A stretch of 64,000 nucleotides of DNA from Streptomyces antioxidans (lineage in GTDB: Bacteria > Actinomycetota > Actinomycetes > Streptomycetales > Streptomycetaceae). The DNA is taken from NCBI RefSeq assembly GCF_000968685.2, contig NZ_LAKD02000047.1, positions 62,001-126,000 of the forward strand, in the 5' to 3' direction. Shown in pieces: positions 42,483 through 50,744 of this stretch; within the stretch, counting starts at the first letter, position 1; each line of letters opens with the position of its first letter. Under the pieces are notes generated by a model, which saw nothing but the letters and a program-made list of their open reading frames with translations, was not told the DNA's origin and searched no databases. The position numbers and the translations under genes are program-made.

Positions 42483-43633
42483 CCGCGGCCTGCCTGGCCG
42501 CGCGGCGCCAGCCGCAGCGGGGAGGCGGACCCGGCGCGCTCGTAGCGCTCGACCCGGCGGCGGTTGGCGCGGCGGAAGCGGCGGGCGACCAGCCGGGCGA
42601 GATCGGCGGCGCCGACCATCCCGGCCTCGGGGCCCAGCTGCGCCTTGACGATCCGCGCCTCCGGCCGGTAGCCGCGGCCGGTCAGGGTGCGCCGGAAGGC
42701 GTCCCGGGCGGGGCCGATCAGCAGGTCGTCGGCGGCGCTGACGCCGCCGCCGATGACGAAGCAGGAGGGGTCGAGGGCGGCGGCGAGATTGGCGATGCCG
42801 ACGCCGAGCCACTGGCCGATGTCCTGGAGCAGTTCGACGCACATGGCGTCGCCCTGGCGGGCCAGCTCGGTGATCAGCGGCCCGGTGATCTCCTGGATGT
42901 TGCCGCCGACCCGGTCGGTGATCCCGTACGCCACCGGCGATTCGGCGGCGGCCAGCTCACGGGCCTCGCGGACCAGGGCGTTGCCCGAGCTGTACTGCTC
43001 CCAGCAGCCGCGGTTGCCGCACGGGCAGCGGTGGCCGGCCGGGACGACCTGCATATGGCCGAACTCCCCGGCGACCCCGTACTTGCCGCGCTTGACCTGG
43101 CCGTCCTCCAGGATCGCGCCGCCGATCCCGGTACCGAGGGTGATCATGACGAGATGGTCCTCGCCGGCCCCGGCGCCGAACCGCCACTCCGCCCAGGCGG
43201 CGGCGTTGGCGTCGTTGTCGACCAGGACCGGTACGACGAGCCTTTCCGCGAGCCGGTCGCGCAGCGGCTCATTGCGCCAGGACAGGTGCGGGGCGAAGAG
43301 CACCCGGTTGCGGTCGGCGTCCACCCAGCCCGCGGCGCCGATGCCCACGGCGTGCACATCGTGCCGGTCGGAGAGGTCAAGCACCAGCTCGGTGATGGTG
43401 TCCTCGACGACCTTGGGGCTCTTGGACTTGTCCGGCGTCTCGGTGCGCAGCTTCTCGAGGATGTTGCCGTCGGCGTCGACCACCCCGGCCATCACCTTGG
43501 TGCCGCCGATGTCGATGCCGACCGTGGGCACCCGGGGCGCGCTGAGGTGCGAGCGGCGCTCACGGGTGCCGACGGTCCGCAGCACGGTGGCCCGGGCCGA
43601 GCCCCGGTGCACTCGTTCGCGGTAGATGCTCAT
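42479..43633 (-). CDS. ROK-family sugar kinase (glucokinase-like)
   Basis: 384 residues. After about 35 basic, Ser/Arg-rich residues the ATP-binding VGIDIGGTKVMAGVVD begins. Sugar-binding residues are in LVDNDANAAAWAEW with GTGIGGAI, and the ROK zinc motif is HRCPCGNRGCWEQYSSGNAL. No helix-turn-helix is present, so it is a kinase rather than a ROK repressor. It lies 317 bases downstream of the sugar ABC ATPase gene on the same strand and would phosphorylate the imported sugar. The exact sugar cannot be told from sequence. Confidence 0.88.
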   Translation of the reverse strand: MSIYRERVHRGSARATVLRTVGTRERRSHLSAPRVPTVGIDIGGTKVMAGVVDADGNILEKLRTETPDKSKSPKVVEDTITELVLDLSDRHDVHAVGIGAAGWVDADRNRVLFAPHLSWRNEPLRDRLAERLVVPVLVDNDANAAAWAEWRFGAGAGEDHLVMITLGTGIGGAILEDGQVKRGKYGVAGEFGHMQVVPAGHRCPCGNRGCWEQYSSGNALVREARELAAAESPVAYGITDRVGGNIQEITGPLITELARQGDAMCVELLQDIGQWLGVGIANLAAALDPSCFVIGGGVSAADDLLIGPARDAFRRTLTGRGYRPEARIVKAQLGPEAGMVGAADLARLVARRFRRANRRRVERYERAGSASPLRLAPRGQAGRG

Positions 43634-43877
43634 CGGCCGGCCCCCTCGCCGGTGTGGGGGGTGCGGTCGCTGCGGGTACGTGCTCGCAAGAGTTCGTCGT
43701 CCCTGCGGGGGTCTCGGGAGGCCGCGCGGCCTCGGATGCGTCGGTCGTGGCGGGTGGGGCCCGCCGTGCGATTGTGCCTCACCCGCGCCTCATGGCGCAT
43801 GGCGAGCCTACGGTGCGCGGCCCCCGGGAAGACCGGAACACGGCCGACGACCCGGCCGCGCGGCCGTGACGAACGCT

Positions 43878-43966
43878 CTCGGCCCTTGGCACCCCTCTCC
43901 TCGGCCCGTGACGACCCTCGGCCGTGGCGACCCTCAGCCCGTGACGACCCTCAGCCCTTGGCGACC
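43878..43966. repeat. 16-17-bp tandem repeats overlapping the sugar-ABC ATPase stop
   Basis: The 317-base gap between the ROK and ATPase genes (43634-43950) holds no gene. Its right part carries imperfect tandem units such as ctcagcccgtgacgacc: four contiguous units at 43900-43966 and a degenerate one at 43878. The last unit (43950-43966) is the end of the ATPase gene, including its stop at 43951-43953, so the 3' end of the gene has been repeatedly duplicated downstream. The left part of the gap is plain GC-rich sequence. Confidence 0.8.
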
Positions 43967-44808
43967 CCTCCCGACAGATCGGGGGCGGGGGTGCGGGCCA
44001 GCTCATGGCTGAGCTGCTCCAGCTCGCTGCCGCCCGCCATCTGCCGGGTCAGCTCCTCCAGGGCGATCTCGTCCTTGGCGTGGCTGCCCGCCATGGCGCC
44101 GCGCTTGAGCAGCACGAAGCGGTCGCCGACCAGATAGGCGTGGTGGGGGTTGTGGGTGATGAGGACCACGCCGAGGCCCGCGTCCCGGGCGGCCGCGACG
44201 TACTTGAGCACGACGCCGGACTGCTTGACGCCCAGCGCCGCCGTGGGCTCGTCCAGGATGAGCACCTTGGCGCCGAAGTGGACGGCGCGGGCGATGGCCA
44301 CGCACTGGCGCTGGCCGCCGGAGAGGGTGCCGACGGGCTGGTCGACATCGCGCAGATCGATGCCCATGCGCAGCAGTTCGCGGTGGGTCGTGGTGCGCAT
44401 CGCCTCCACGTCGAGGCGGCGGAGCGGTCCGCGGCCCCTGTGGATCTCCGAACCCAGGAAGAAGTTCCGCCACACCGGCATCAGCGGGACCACGGCGAGG
44501 TCCTGGTAGACCGTGGCGATCCCGCGGTCAAGGGCCTCGCGCGGGGAGCCGAGCCGGGTCTCCTCCCCCTCGATGGCGAGGCTGCCGCCGTCGTGCTGGT
44601 GCAGCCCCGCGACGATCTTGATGAGGGTGGACTTGCCCGCACCGTTGTCCCCGAGGACGCAGGTGATCTCCCCGGCGTGCACCTCGAGGGAGACGCCGTC
44701 CAGGGCCTTGACGTTGCCGTAGTACTTGCTGATGTCGCTCAGCGCGACCAGGGCCGTCCGGGACGCCGGAGATGCCGTGGATGCCTGAGATACCTTGGAG
44801 ATGCTCAC
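43951..44808 (-). CDS. CUT2-type sugar ABC transporter ATP-binding protein
   Basis: 285 residues from GTG 44808, which overlaps the permease stop (GTGA) and has GAGGAG just upstream. One nucleotide-binding domain: Walker A LGDNGAGKSTLIK (Asp-Asn form typical of ribose/fructose-type systems), Q-loop TVYQDLAVVP, signature LSGGQRQCVAIARA, Walker B VLILDEPTAALG and switch ITHNPHHAYLVGD. A single domain, unlike the two-domain RbsA, resembles the FrcA type. Part of the operon binding protein-permease-ATPase. Confidence 0.9.
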   Translation of the reverse strand: MSISKVSQASTASPASRTALVALSDISKYYGNVKALDGVSLEVHAGEITCVLGDNGAGKSTLIKIVAGLHQHDGGSLAIEGEETRLGSPREALDRGIATVYQDLAVVPLMPVWRNFFLGSEIHRGRGPLRRLDVEAMRTTTHRELLRMGIDLRDVDQPVGTLSGGQRQCVAIARAVHFGAKVLILDEPTAALGVKQSGVVLKYVAAARDAGLGVVLITHNPHHAYLVGDRFVLLKRGAMAGSHAKDEIALEELTRQMAGGSELEQLSHELARTPAPDLSGGVAKG

Positions 44809-45857
44809 TTGCTCTCCTCCGCCCGCTTGCGGACCCACCAGTTGAGCAGCGTGGCGAGCAGCAGCATCGCCCCGAGGAAGAACTTGAACCAGTCCGCGCC
44901 CCACTGCGCGTAGACGATGCCCTTGTTGGTCATGCCGAAGATGAACGCGCCGACGGCAGCGCCCACCGCCGAACCGTAGCCGCCGGTCAGCAGGCAGCCG
45001 CCGATGACGGCCGCGATGATGTACAGCAGCTCATTGCCCACGCCCTCGCCGGACTGGACCACGTCGTAGTTGAACAGCAGATGCTGACCGGAGATCCAGG
45101 CGGCCAGCGCGACGCCCAGATAGAGGCCGATCTTGGTGCGCTCCACGGGCACGCCGACCGCTCGGGCCGCCTCCTTGGCGCCGCCCACCGCGAAGATCCA
45201 GTTCCCGGCGCGGGTGCGCAGCAGGATCCAGGTGGCGAGCGCGATCAGGGCGAACCACCACAGGACGGTGATCTGCACTTCGACGTCCCCGATGGTCAGA
45301 TGCGAGGCGAAGACCTTATGGGCGGAGGGAAAGCCCTCCATGTCGGAGATGCTCTTGGTGGAGACGGTGTCGCTGATCAGCTTGGTGAAGCCGAGATTGC
45401 AGCCCTGGAGGATCAGGAAGGTGCCGAGGGTGATGATGAAGCTCGGCAGATTGGTGCGGACCAGCAGATAGCCGTTGAAGAACCCGATCGCGAGGGTGGC
45501 CAGCAGGGACACCCCGGCTCCGACCCATACGTTCGCCGTCATCTGGTACGAGAACATCGAGGAGATCAGCGCCGAGCTGGTCACCAGGACCCCGGTCGAC
45601 AGGTCGAACTCCCCGCCGATCATCAGCAGCGCCACCGGCACCGCCATGATCCCGATGGTCGAGGAGGCGTACAGCACGGTGCTGAAGCTGGACCACTGGA
45701 GGAAGGCGTCGGCGACGACCGAGAAGAAGACGAAGACGGCCACGGCGCCGACGACCGCGCCCAGCTCCGGACGGCCCACCAGCCGGCGCGGCAGCGAGCC
45801 GCGCACCGGCCGCGGGGACGACAGCGTCTCTTCCGCGGGCGGTGCCTCCGCGCTCAT
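44805..45857 (-). CDS. CUT2-type sugar ABC transporter permease
   Basis: 350 residues from ATG 45857, overlapping the binding-protein stop as ATGA. About eight to ten hydrophobic helices. Features of RbsC/FrcC-like permeases: MIGGEFDLSTGVLVTSSALI, FNGYLLVRTNLPSFIITLGTFLILQG, RAGNWIFAVGGAKEAARAVGVPVERTK and AAVIGGCLLTGGYGSAVGAAVGAFIFG. It works with the ATPase encoded next to it. Confidence 0.91.
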   Translation of the reverse strand: MSAEAPPAEETLSSPRPVRGSLPRRLVGRPELGAVVGAVAVFVFFSVVADAFLQWSSFSTVLYASSTIGIMAVPVALLMIGGEFDLSTGVLVTSSALISSMFSYQMTANVWVGAGVSLLATLAIGFFNGYLLVRTNLPSFIITLGTFLILQGCNLGFTKLISDTVSTKSISDMEGFPSAHKVFASHLTIGDVEVQITVLWWFALIALATWILLRTRAGNWIFAVGGAKEAARAVGVPVERTKIGLYLGVALAAWISGQHLLFNYDVVQSGEGVGNELLYIIAAVIGGCLLTGGYGSAVGAAVGAFIFGMTNKGIVYAQWGADWFKFFLGAMLLLATLLNWWVRKRAEESK

Positions 45858-46873
45858 CGGGTCCCCCGCTTCGTGTACGACGCGAGCTCGGCGGCGTCGT
45901 CCTTGGTGATGATCTGCGGACCGGTGAGCACCGGCTTGCCGCCGCCGAGCACATCGGCGTTGTAGCGGTTGAGCCACAGCAGGTCCACGGCCTCATAGCC
46001 CTGGAGGTACGGCTGCTGGTCCACGGCGAAGCCCAGCTTGCCGCTCTGGAGCGAGGCGGCCACCTTGGCGTTGAGGTCGAAGGTGTCGATCTCGGCCTTG
46101 CTGCCCGCCTGGTCGGCGGCCTTGGCGGCGGTGTCCGCGAAGGGCGCGCCCAGGGTGACCACGGTGTCGATGCCCTTGTCGGACTGGAGCTTGGCCTCGA
46201 TGGAGGACTGCACATCGGGCATGTTGGTGCCCTCGACGTAGATCTTCTCCATCTTGCCGTCGAAGGTCTTGGCCGCGCCGTCGCAGCGCTGCTCGAGGCC
46301 GACGTTGCCCTGCTCGTGGATCACGCACAGCGCCTTCTTCTGGCCCCGCTTGCCGAGCTCGTCACCGACGGCCTCGCCGGCGATGGTCTCGTCCTGGCCG
46401 ATGTGGGTGAGCGCGCCGAACGCCTTGGACACCTCGGCGCCGGAGTTGACGGTGATCACGGGTATCCCGGCCTTGCGGGCCTTCTTCACCACGGACTTCA
46501 TGGCGTCGGGCTTGGCGAGGGTGACGATCACGCCGTCGACCTTCTGATCGATGTAGGACTGGACCAGCTGGGCCTGCTCCTTGCCCTCCTCGTTGTGGGC
46601 GTAGAGGAACTTGATGTTGTCCTTGACCGCGGCCTGCTTGGCGCCGCTCTGGACGATGTCCCAGAACGTGTCGCCATCGCCGGAGTGGGTGACCATCGCG
46701 AAGGTCCACTTCGGGGTGTTGACCGCCGCCCGTCCCCCGGCGGCCGCCTCCCGGGCGGCCCGCTCCTCGGCCCGCTTGCCGCCCGTATCGCTGCAGCCCG
46801 CCAACGCCGTACCCAGCACCGCCGCGAGCACGGCGGCGGTCATCGCCCGCGCCCCTCTCCGCACCGTCACCAC
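45854..46873 (-). CDS. Sugar-binding lipoprotein of the CUT2 ABC transporter
   Basis: 339 residues. The signal peptide has lipobox LAGC with Cys27. The periplasmic-binding-protein type 1 domain reads FAMVTHSGDGDTFWDIVQSGAKQAA, QSYIDQKVDGVIVTLAKPDAM, AGIPVITVNSGAEVS, HIGQDETIAGEAVGDEL and FAVDQQPYLQGYEAVDLLW. It resembles fructose/ribose/inositol-type binding proteins; the ligand is not resolved. First structural gene of the transport operon, 263 bases downstream of the GntR gene, with repeated GCGGGACA boxes between them. Confidence 0.9.
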   Translation of the reverse strand: MVTVRRGARAMTAAVLAAVLGTALAGCSDTGGKRAEERAAREAAAGGRAAVNTPKWTFAMVTHSGDGDTFWDIVQSGAKQAAVKDNIKFLYAHNEEGKEQAQLVQSYIDQKVDGVIVTLAKPDAMKSVVKKARKAGIPVITVNSGAEVSKAFGALTHIGQDETIAGEAVGDELGKRGQKKALCVIHEQGNVGLEQRCDGAAKTFDGKMEKIYVEGTNMPDVQSSIEAKLQSDKGIDTVVTLGAPFADTAAKAADQAGSKAEIDTFDLNAKVAASLQSGKLGFAVDQQPYLQGYEAVDLLWLNRYNADVLGGGKPVLTGPQIITKDDAAELASYTKRGTR

Positions 46874-47042
46874 GAAGACCCGCCCCTCTCAGTGTCCGTT
46901 CGTCCCGCTGTCACCTTCGCGGCCGGGCACCGCATGATCGGTCCCGGCCGCCGCCCAAGTATCCGTCACCGGTCATCGCCGGAGCTGCCGGGGTGGGCGA
47001 AGGCCCGGCGCCCGCGCGGCTTGAGGACTTGTAGCCGGGGAC

Positions 47043-47082
47043 GCGGGACACGTCAAGGACAAGCGGGACACCTGGCGGGACA
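47043..47082 (-). promoter_or_regulatory. Three GCGGGACA boxes upstream of the sugar transport operon
   Basis: gcgggaca occurs at 47043-47050, 47063-47070 and 47075-47082. Between the first two lies cgtcaaggacaa (47051-47062), similar to the palindrome found upstream of the GntR gene. The cluster is 170-210 bases upstream of the binding-protein start and could be a multi-site operator. A perfect 13-bp tandem repeat (cgcaaggcgggag, 47104-47129) lies alongside. Confidence 0.35.
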
Positions 47083-47136
47083 TGCCCAGGGCAAAGAGCG
47101 CGGCGCAAGGCGGGAGCGCAAGGCGGGAGGCAGCGC

Positions 47137-47904
47137 TCAGGGGCGTACGAGCAGCTGGAACTCGAAGGCGTAGCGCGAGGCCCGGTAGGTGTGGGAGCCG
47201 AACTCCACGGCCCGGCCGGTGTCGTCGAAGGTCGTGCGCTCCATGGTCAGCAGCGGCGCGCCCTCCGGCTCACCCAGCTGCTCCCCCTCCTCGGCGGTGG
47301 CCGCGCGGGCGCCGACCGCCTGGCGGGCGCTGTGCAGGGTGATCCCGGCCGAGCGCATCAGCCGGTAGAGCCCGGTGTCCTCCAGCTCGGCGCTGTCCAG
47401 TTTGAGCAGGCCCACCGGGAGGTGGTTGCGCAGATGGGCCATGGGCTCGCCGTGGGCCAGCCGCAGCCGCTCGATCAGCACCACCTCTTCGCCCTCGGCG
47501 ACGCCGAGGGCGGCGGCGACCTGGGCGGTGGCGGGCTCGGTGGTGTTCACCAGCACATGGGTGGCGGGGCGCTGACCGGCCGCCTCCAAGTCGTCGTAGA
47601 GGCTGCTGAGCTCCAGCGGGCGCTTGACCTGGCTGTGCACGACCTGGGTGCCCACGCCCCGGCGGCGCACCAGCAGCCCCTTGTCGACCAGCGACGAGAT
47701 GGCCTGCCGGACGGTGGGGCGGGACAGCCCGAGCCGCCCGGCCAGCTCGATCTCATTGCCCAGCAGACTCCCCGGCGCCAGCCGCCCCTGCTCGATCGCC
47801 GCCTCGAGCTGCTGGGACAGCTGGAAGTACAGCGGGACCGGACTGCTGCGGTCGACGCTGAGCTGGAGCGTCTCCGCCCCGCCCGACGCGTCTTCATCCT
47901 CCAT
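47137..47904 (-). CDS. GntR-family (HutC type) transcriptional regulator
   Basis: 255 residues from ATG 47904; GTG 47910 is possible. N-terminal winged helix: PVPLYFQLSQQLEAAIEQGRLAPGSLLGNEIELAGRLGLSRPTVRQAISSLVDKGLLVRRRGVGTQV in pattern. The C-terminal UTRA effector domain shows VVLIERLRLAHGEPMAHLRNHLP and SHTYRASRYAFEFQ. It is upstream of and on the same strand as the sugar ABC operon, so it is the likely local regulator; a sugar phosphate is a plausible effector (inference). A perfect HutC-like palindrome lies 56 bases before its start. Confidence 0.91.
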   Translation of the reverse strand: MEDEDASGGAETLQLSVDRSSPVPLYFQLSQQLEAAIEQGRLAPGSLLGNEIELAGRLGLSRPTVRQAISSLVDKGLLVRRRGVGTQVVHSQVKRPLELSSLYDDLEAAGQRPATHVLVNTTEPATAQVAAALGVAEGEEVVLIERLRLAHGEPMAHLRNHLPVGLLKLDSAELEDTGLYRLMRSAGITLHSARQAVGARAATAEEGEQLGEPEGAPLLTMERTTFDDTGRAVEFGSHTYRASRYAFEFQLLVRP

Positions 47905-47959
47905 AGCCACGGGCTGAGGGTATCCGGATGAGCACATGACGGGAAGTCGTGAAGTTCTG

Positions 47960-47971
47960 TTGTCAGGACAA
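47960..47971. promoter_or_regulatory. HutC-like operator TTGTC-AG-GACAA
   Basis: Perfect 5-2-5 palindrome containing GT-N4-AC, 56 bases upstream of the GntR start. It fits the general form of GntR-family operators and suggests autoregulation. A relaxed copy (cgtcaaggacaa) precedes the transporter operon at 47051. Confidence 0.5.
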
Positions 47972-48038
47972 ACTACGCACAGGTGATCAGTCGGAACCGA
48001 TAGCGCTGATGCTCACCGCCACGGCCGCCCCGTCGCCG

Positions 48039-48689
48039 TCATGTGCCCGCCCGCTCACGCAGCCGGGCCGCGGACCGGGCCAGCCGTATGGCGCCGGCCA
48101 CGGGCAGGGTGAGCGCCATCAGCAGGGAGGCCACGAACGCGGGGGCGCTGATCCCGTCGAACGCCACGGAGAGCGCCACCGCCAGCACCGGCACCGTCAC
48201 CAGGGGCGACAGGACGAACAGCGTGGCCTGCCGCTTCTCGCGCCGGGCCCATGGCGCGGACCGCCACAGCCGGACGAGCGCGCCGAGGGCGGCGACCAGC
48301 CCGAGGGGTATGCCCACGCCCGGGACCAGGCACAGCGGTACGGGCAGCACGGCGAGGCCGAGCGTCACCCAGGTGGCACCGGGGTCCTCCGGCTCGGGCG
48401 GGATGCTGCCGGACTCCTCGGCCAGCGCGTCCGCCGCGATCTCCTCAGGGGTTCCGATCCAGTCGAGCACCTGCCGCACCCGCTCATCTCCGATCGTGGA
48501 ATCACCGTCTCCGGCGGCACCCTCGCCGAGGTCATCCGCCTCCGCGAGGTCGTCCGCGAGCGCCGCCGCGATCTCCTCGCGCAGGTCCTCAAGCAGCTCC
48601 TCCCGCCACGCGGCGGGAAGCGCCGCGGTCCGCCGCTCGACCGAGGACAGGAAGGTCCGCACGAGGGGGTGGCTGAGGGGACTGCTCAT
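48039..48689 (-). CDS. HAAS-domain membrane protein
   Basis: 216 residues from ATG 48689, with GGAGAG 6-7 bases upstream. The N-terminal half is the helical HAAS signalling domain (VRTFLSSVERRTAALPAAWREELLEDLREEIAA, then VRQVLDWIGTPEEIAADALAEE). It is followed by about four hydrophobic segments (WVTLGLAVLPVPLCLVPGVG; LFVLSPLVTVPVLAVALSV; and others). HAAS proteins usually pair with a PadR-type regulator; none is adjacent here. Function unproven; membrane-linked sensing is the family proposal. Confidence 0.8.
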   Translation of the reverse strand: MSSPLSHPLVRTFLSSVERRTAALPAAWREELLEDLREEIAAALADDLAEADDLGEGAAGDGDSTIGDERVRQVLDWIGTPEEIAADALAEESGSIPPEPEDPGATWVTLGLAVLPVPLCLVPGVGIPLGLVAALGALVRLWRSAPWARREKRQATLFVLSPLVTVPVLAVALSVAFDGISAPAFVASLLMALTLPVAGAIRLARSAARLRERAGT

Positions 48690-48845
48690 GTCGTCTCTCC
48701 GGGGCGAGGAAACGGTCACCGGTCCAGGGCGTCACAACCGGCATCCGCCAGCGTGTAGCACCCGCACGAGGGCCGCGCCCGGATTCGCGCAATTGCGCAT
48801 CCCGCTGTGCTCGACCGGCTATTGGGGCCGAGCTGATGGGCCAGG

Positions 48846-49502
48846 CTAATGGGCCGCCGCTTCCCCCGCGCCGCGGGTCATCACCCGGTCCAGTTCGGCC
48901 CCGGTGAGCCCGTCGGGCAGCGGGCCGGTGTCGGGGCGGGCGCGCAGTCCGTCCAGGACGAGCGCGGCGATGCGGCGGGCGGCGCGTCCCCAGGCGTCGG
49001 GCGGGAGTTGGGCGTGGGCGAGCATCGCGCCGGTGACGACGAGGTCGGCGGCGGTGGCGTCGGGGCGGATCGAGCCGTCACCGACACCCCGCTTCAGGAC
49101 CGCGGCCAGCGACCGGCAGATCCGCACACCGAGGGGGTCGGCCCCGTCCGCTGACAGCGGGCCGGGGCCGCCCAGCAGCGGCAGGGCGAAGTGGTGCCGT
49201 TCGGCGAGCACCCCGTGCAGGAATCCCGCCAGCGCGTCCAGCGGCGGCGCCGCGCTGGCCTCGGCCTCCTGGGCGAGTGCGGCCACGAGTTGGTAGGAGC
49301 GGTGGACGACGGCCGCGTACAGCTCCTCGCGGTCGGCGAAGTTCCGGTAGAGCGTGGCGATGCCGACCCCGGCCTCGCGCGCCACCACGTCCAGCGGTAC
49401 GGCGGGCCCGTCGCGCAACAGGACCCGCTCGGCCGCGTCGAGGAGGGCGGCGCGGTTGGCGACGGCGTCCGAGCGGCGGCGCGCGGGCTGGGCGGGACTC
49501 AT
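48846..49502 (-). CDS. TetR/AcrR-family transcriptional regulator
   Basis: 218 residues. The helix-turn-helix is at residues about 17-62: NRAALLDAAERVLLRDG, VPLDVVAREAGVGIATLYRNFADREELYAAVV. The C-terminal ligand domain (GFLHGVLAERHHFALPLLGG) resembles the TetR group with a SbtR-like C-terminal domain. No obvious target gene is directly divergent: the neighbour upstream is the PheC-like gene on the same strand. The short repeat gct(a/g)atgggcc crosses its stop codon (48832-48855). Confidence 0.9.
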   Translation of the reverse strand: MSPAQPARRRSDAVANRAALLDAAERVLLRDGPAVPLDVVAREAGVGIATLYRNFADREELYAAVVHRSYQLVAALAQEAEASAAPPLDALAGFLHGVLAERHHFALPLLGGPGPLSADGADPLGVRICRSLAAVLKRGVGDGSIRPDATAADLVVTGAMLAHAQLPPDAWGRAARRIAALVLDGLRARPDTGPLPDGLTGAELDRVMTRGAGEAAAH

Positions 49503-49616
49503 GGTGCCATCTTCCCGCTCCGGGCCCGGCCTGAGGGCGACGGACGCGAGAGTCCTACGGCGATGCCCAGATTTTCAGCCGCTCTGTCCCTCCCGCGTCC
49601 GCCGCCGCGTCACCAC

Positions 49617-49655
49617 GGCATCATCGCTTCATCACCGCGGCATCATCGCTTCATC
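49617..49655. repeat. Direct repeat duplicating the 3' end of the PheC-like gene
   Basis: ggcatcatcgcttcatc occurs at 49617-49633 and again at 49639-49655. The second copy contains the PheC-like stop codon (49643-49645) and its last codons. One more example of a gene end duplicated just downstream. Confidence 0.75.
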
Positions 49656-50521
49656 CACTCATCCTCGTACTTCTTGTACGTACCGTCGTGGGTGGCCAGA
49701 TGGACCCACTGGTCGACGTACTCCTTGAACTGGGCGTCGCCGCGCGGCAGTACGTACGCCTTCTCGGAGAAGGAGAACGGCTCATCGGGGTGCACCGCGC
49801 ACAGTTCCGGGTGGATCGCGGACTGGTAGCGGGTCTCGCTGGCGTCCGTCATCATCACATCGGCGCGGCCCGCGACGATCTCATCGAAGATCGTGGTGTT
49901 GTCCGGATGGACGGTGAGGGTGGCCTGTTTGATATGGGTCCGGGCGAACTGCTCATTGGTGCCGCCGGGGTTGACCACGACGCGTACGCCCGGCCGGTCG
50001 ATCTCCGCCAGCTTCTGGTACTTGTCCTTGTCCTCGCAGCGCACGATCGGCGTCTTGCCGTCGGTGAGGTACGGCTCGCTGAAGGACGCCTTACGGGCGC
50101 GGTCGAGGGTCACCGACACTCCGCCCATGCCCACGTCGCAGCGTCCGGCGGCGAGGTCGTCCACCAGGGCGGCCCAGGTGGTGGGCACGTACTTCGGTTT
50201 GGCGTCCAGGCTCTTGGCGAGGTCCCCGGCCATCTTGATGTCGATGCCGGTGTAGGCGCCGGACGTGGGGTCGCGGTGGCTGAAGGGCCGGTAGTCGCCC
50301 GTGGTGCACACCCGAAGCACCCCGCGCTCGGGCACCCGGTCCAGCAGGGTGCCGCGCTGCTGCCGGGCGCGCTCGGCGGCGTTCGCCCGCGCCGACTCGG
50401 CAGGTGCCCGTTTCTGCTCCTGTGCGGTGGATTTCGAGCCCGTGCCCACGGCCAGCGCCGAACCGGCGGCGGTGGCGGCGAGCACGGCGGCGAGGGCGGA
50501 CAGCGTGACGGTACGTCTCAC
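49643..50521 (-). CDS. Secreted PheC-like cyclohexadienyl dehydratase (SBP_bac_3 fold)
   Basis: 292 residues from GTG 50521; AGGAGG 5 bases upstream fixes the start. A cleavable signal peptide is likely (LSALAAVLAATAAGSALA). The domain is a type 2 periplasmic-binding fold, but its sequence follows Pseudomonas aeruginosa PheC closely: LRVCTTGDYRPFSHRDP, GIDIKMAGDLAKSL, VPTTWAALVDDLAAGRCDVGMGGVSVTLDRARKA, PIVRCEDKDKYQKLAEIDRPGVRV and DASETRYQSAIHPELCAV. PheC converts arogenate or prephenate to phenylalanine or phenylpyruvate outside the cytoplasm. No ABC permease is adjacent, which favours an enzyme over a transporter component. The activity is inferred from similarity only. Confidence 0.78.
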   Translation of the reverse strand: MRRTVTLSALAAVLAATAAGSALAVGTGSKSTAQEQKRAPAESARANAAERARQQRGTLLDRVPERGVLRVCTTGDYRPFSHRDPTSGAYTGIDIKMAGDLAKSLDAKPKYVPTTWAALVDDLAAGRCDVGMGGVSVTLDRARKASFSEPYLTDGKTPIVRCEDKDKYQKLAEIDRPGVRVVVNPGGTNEQFARTHIKQATLTVHPDNTTIFDEIVAGRADVMMTDASETRYQSAIHPELCAVHPDEPFSFSEKAYVLPRGDAQFKEYVDQWVHLATHDGTYKKYEDEWMKR

Positions 50522-50744
50522 GGCACCTCCTGGGCGCGGGCGGGCGGCCGCTACGAGCCGCGTGATCACAGCGCGCTCAGGGTGGCAGAAGTCCCGGCCC
50601 ACGGGAAGCGGTCGGCCACGGGATGGGATACGGGGGGCACGGGCGCTGGGCGAACGCGGCGCCACAGCGGGGCCACCGCGGGGCGCGGTCCGTACGACCC
50701 GCACCGTCGCGCACCGGCGCCGCGCGGGGCGCCTACCGACGGGG

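Noticed and set aside
45475..45909. Plus-strand frame opposite the sugar permease
   Set aside because: Antisense of a clear transmembrane permease; no independent support.
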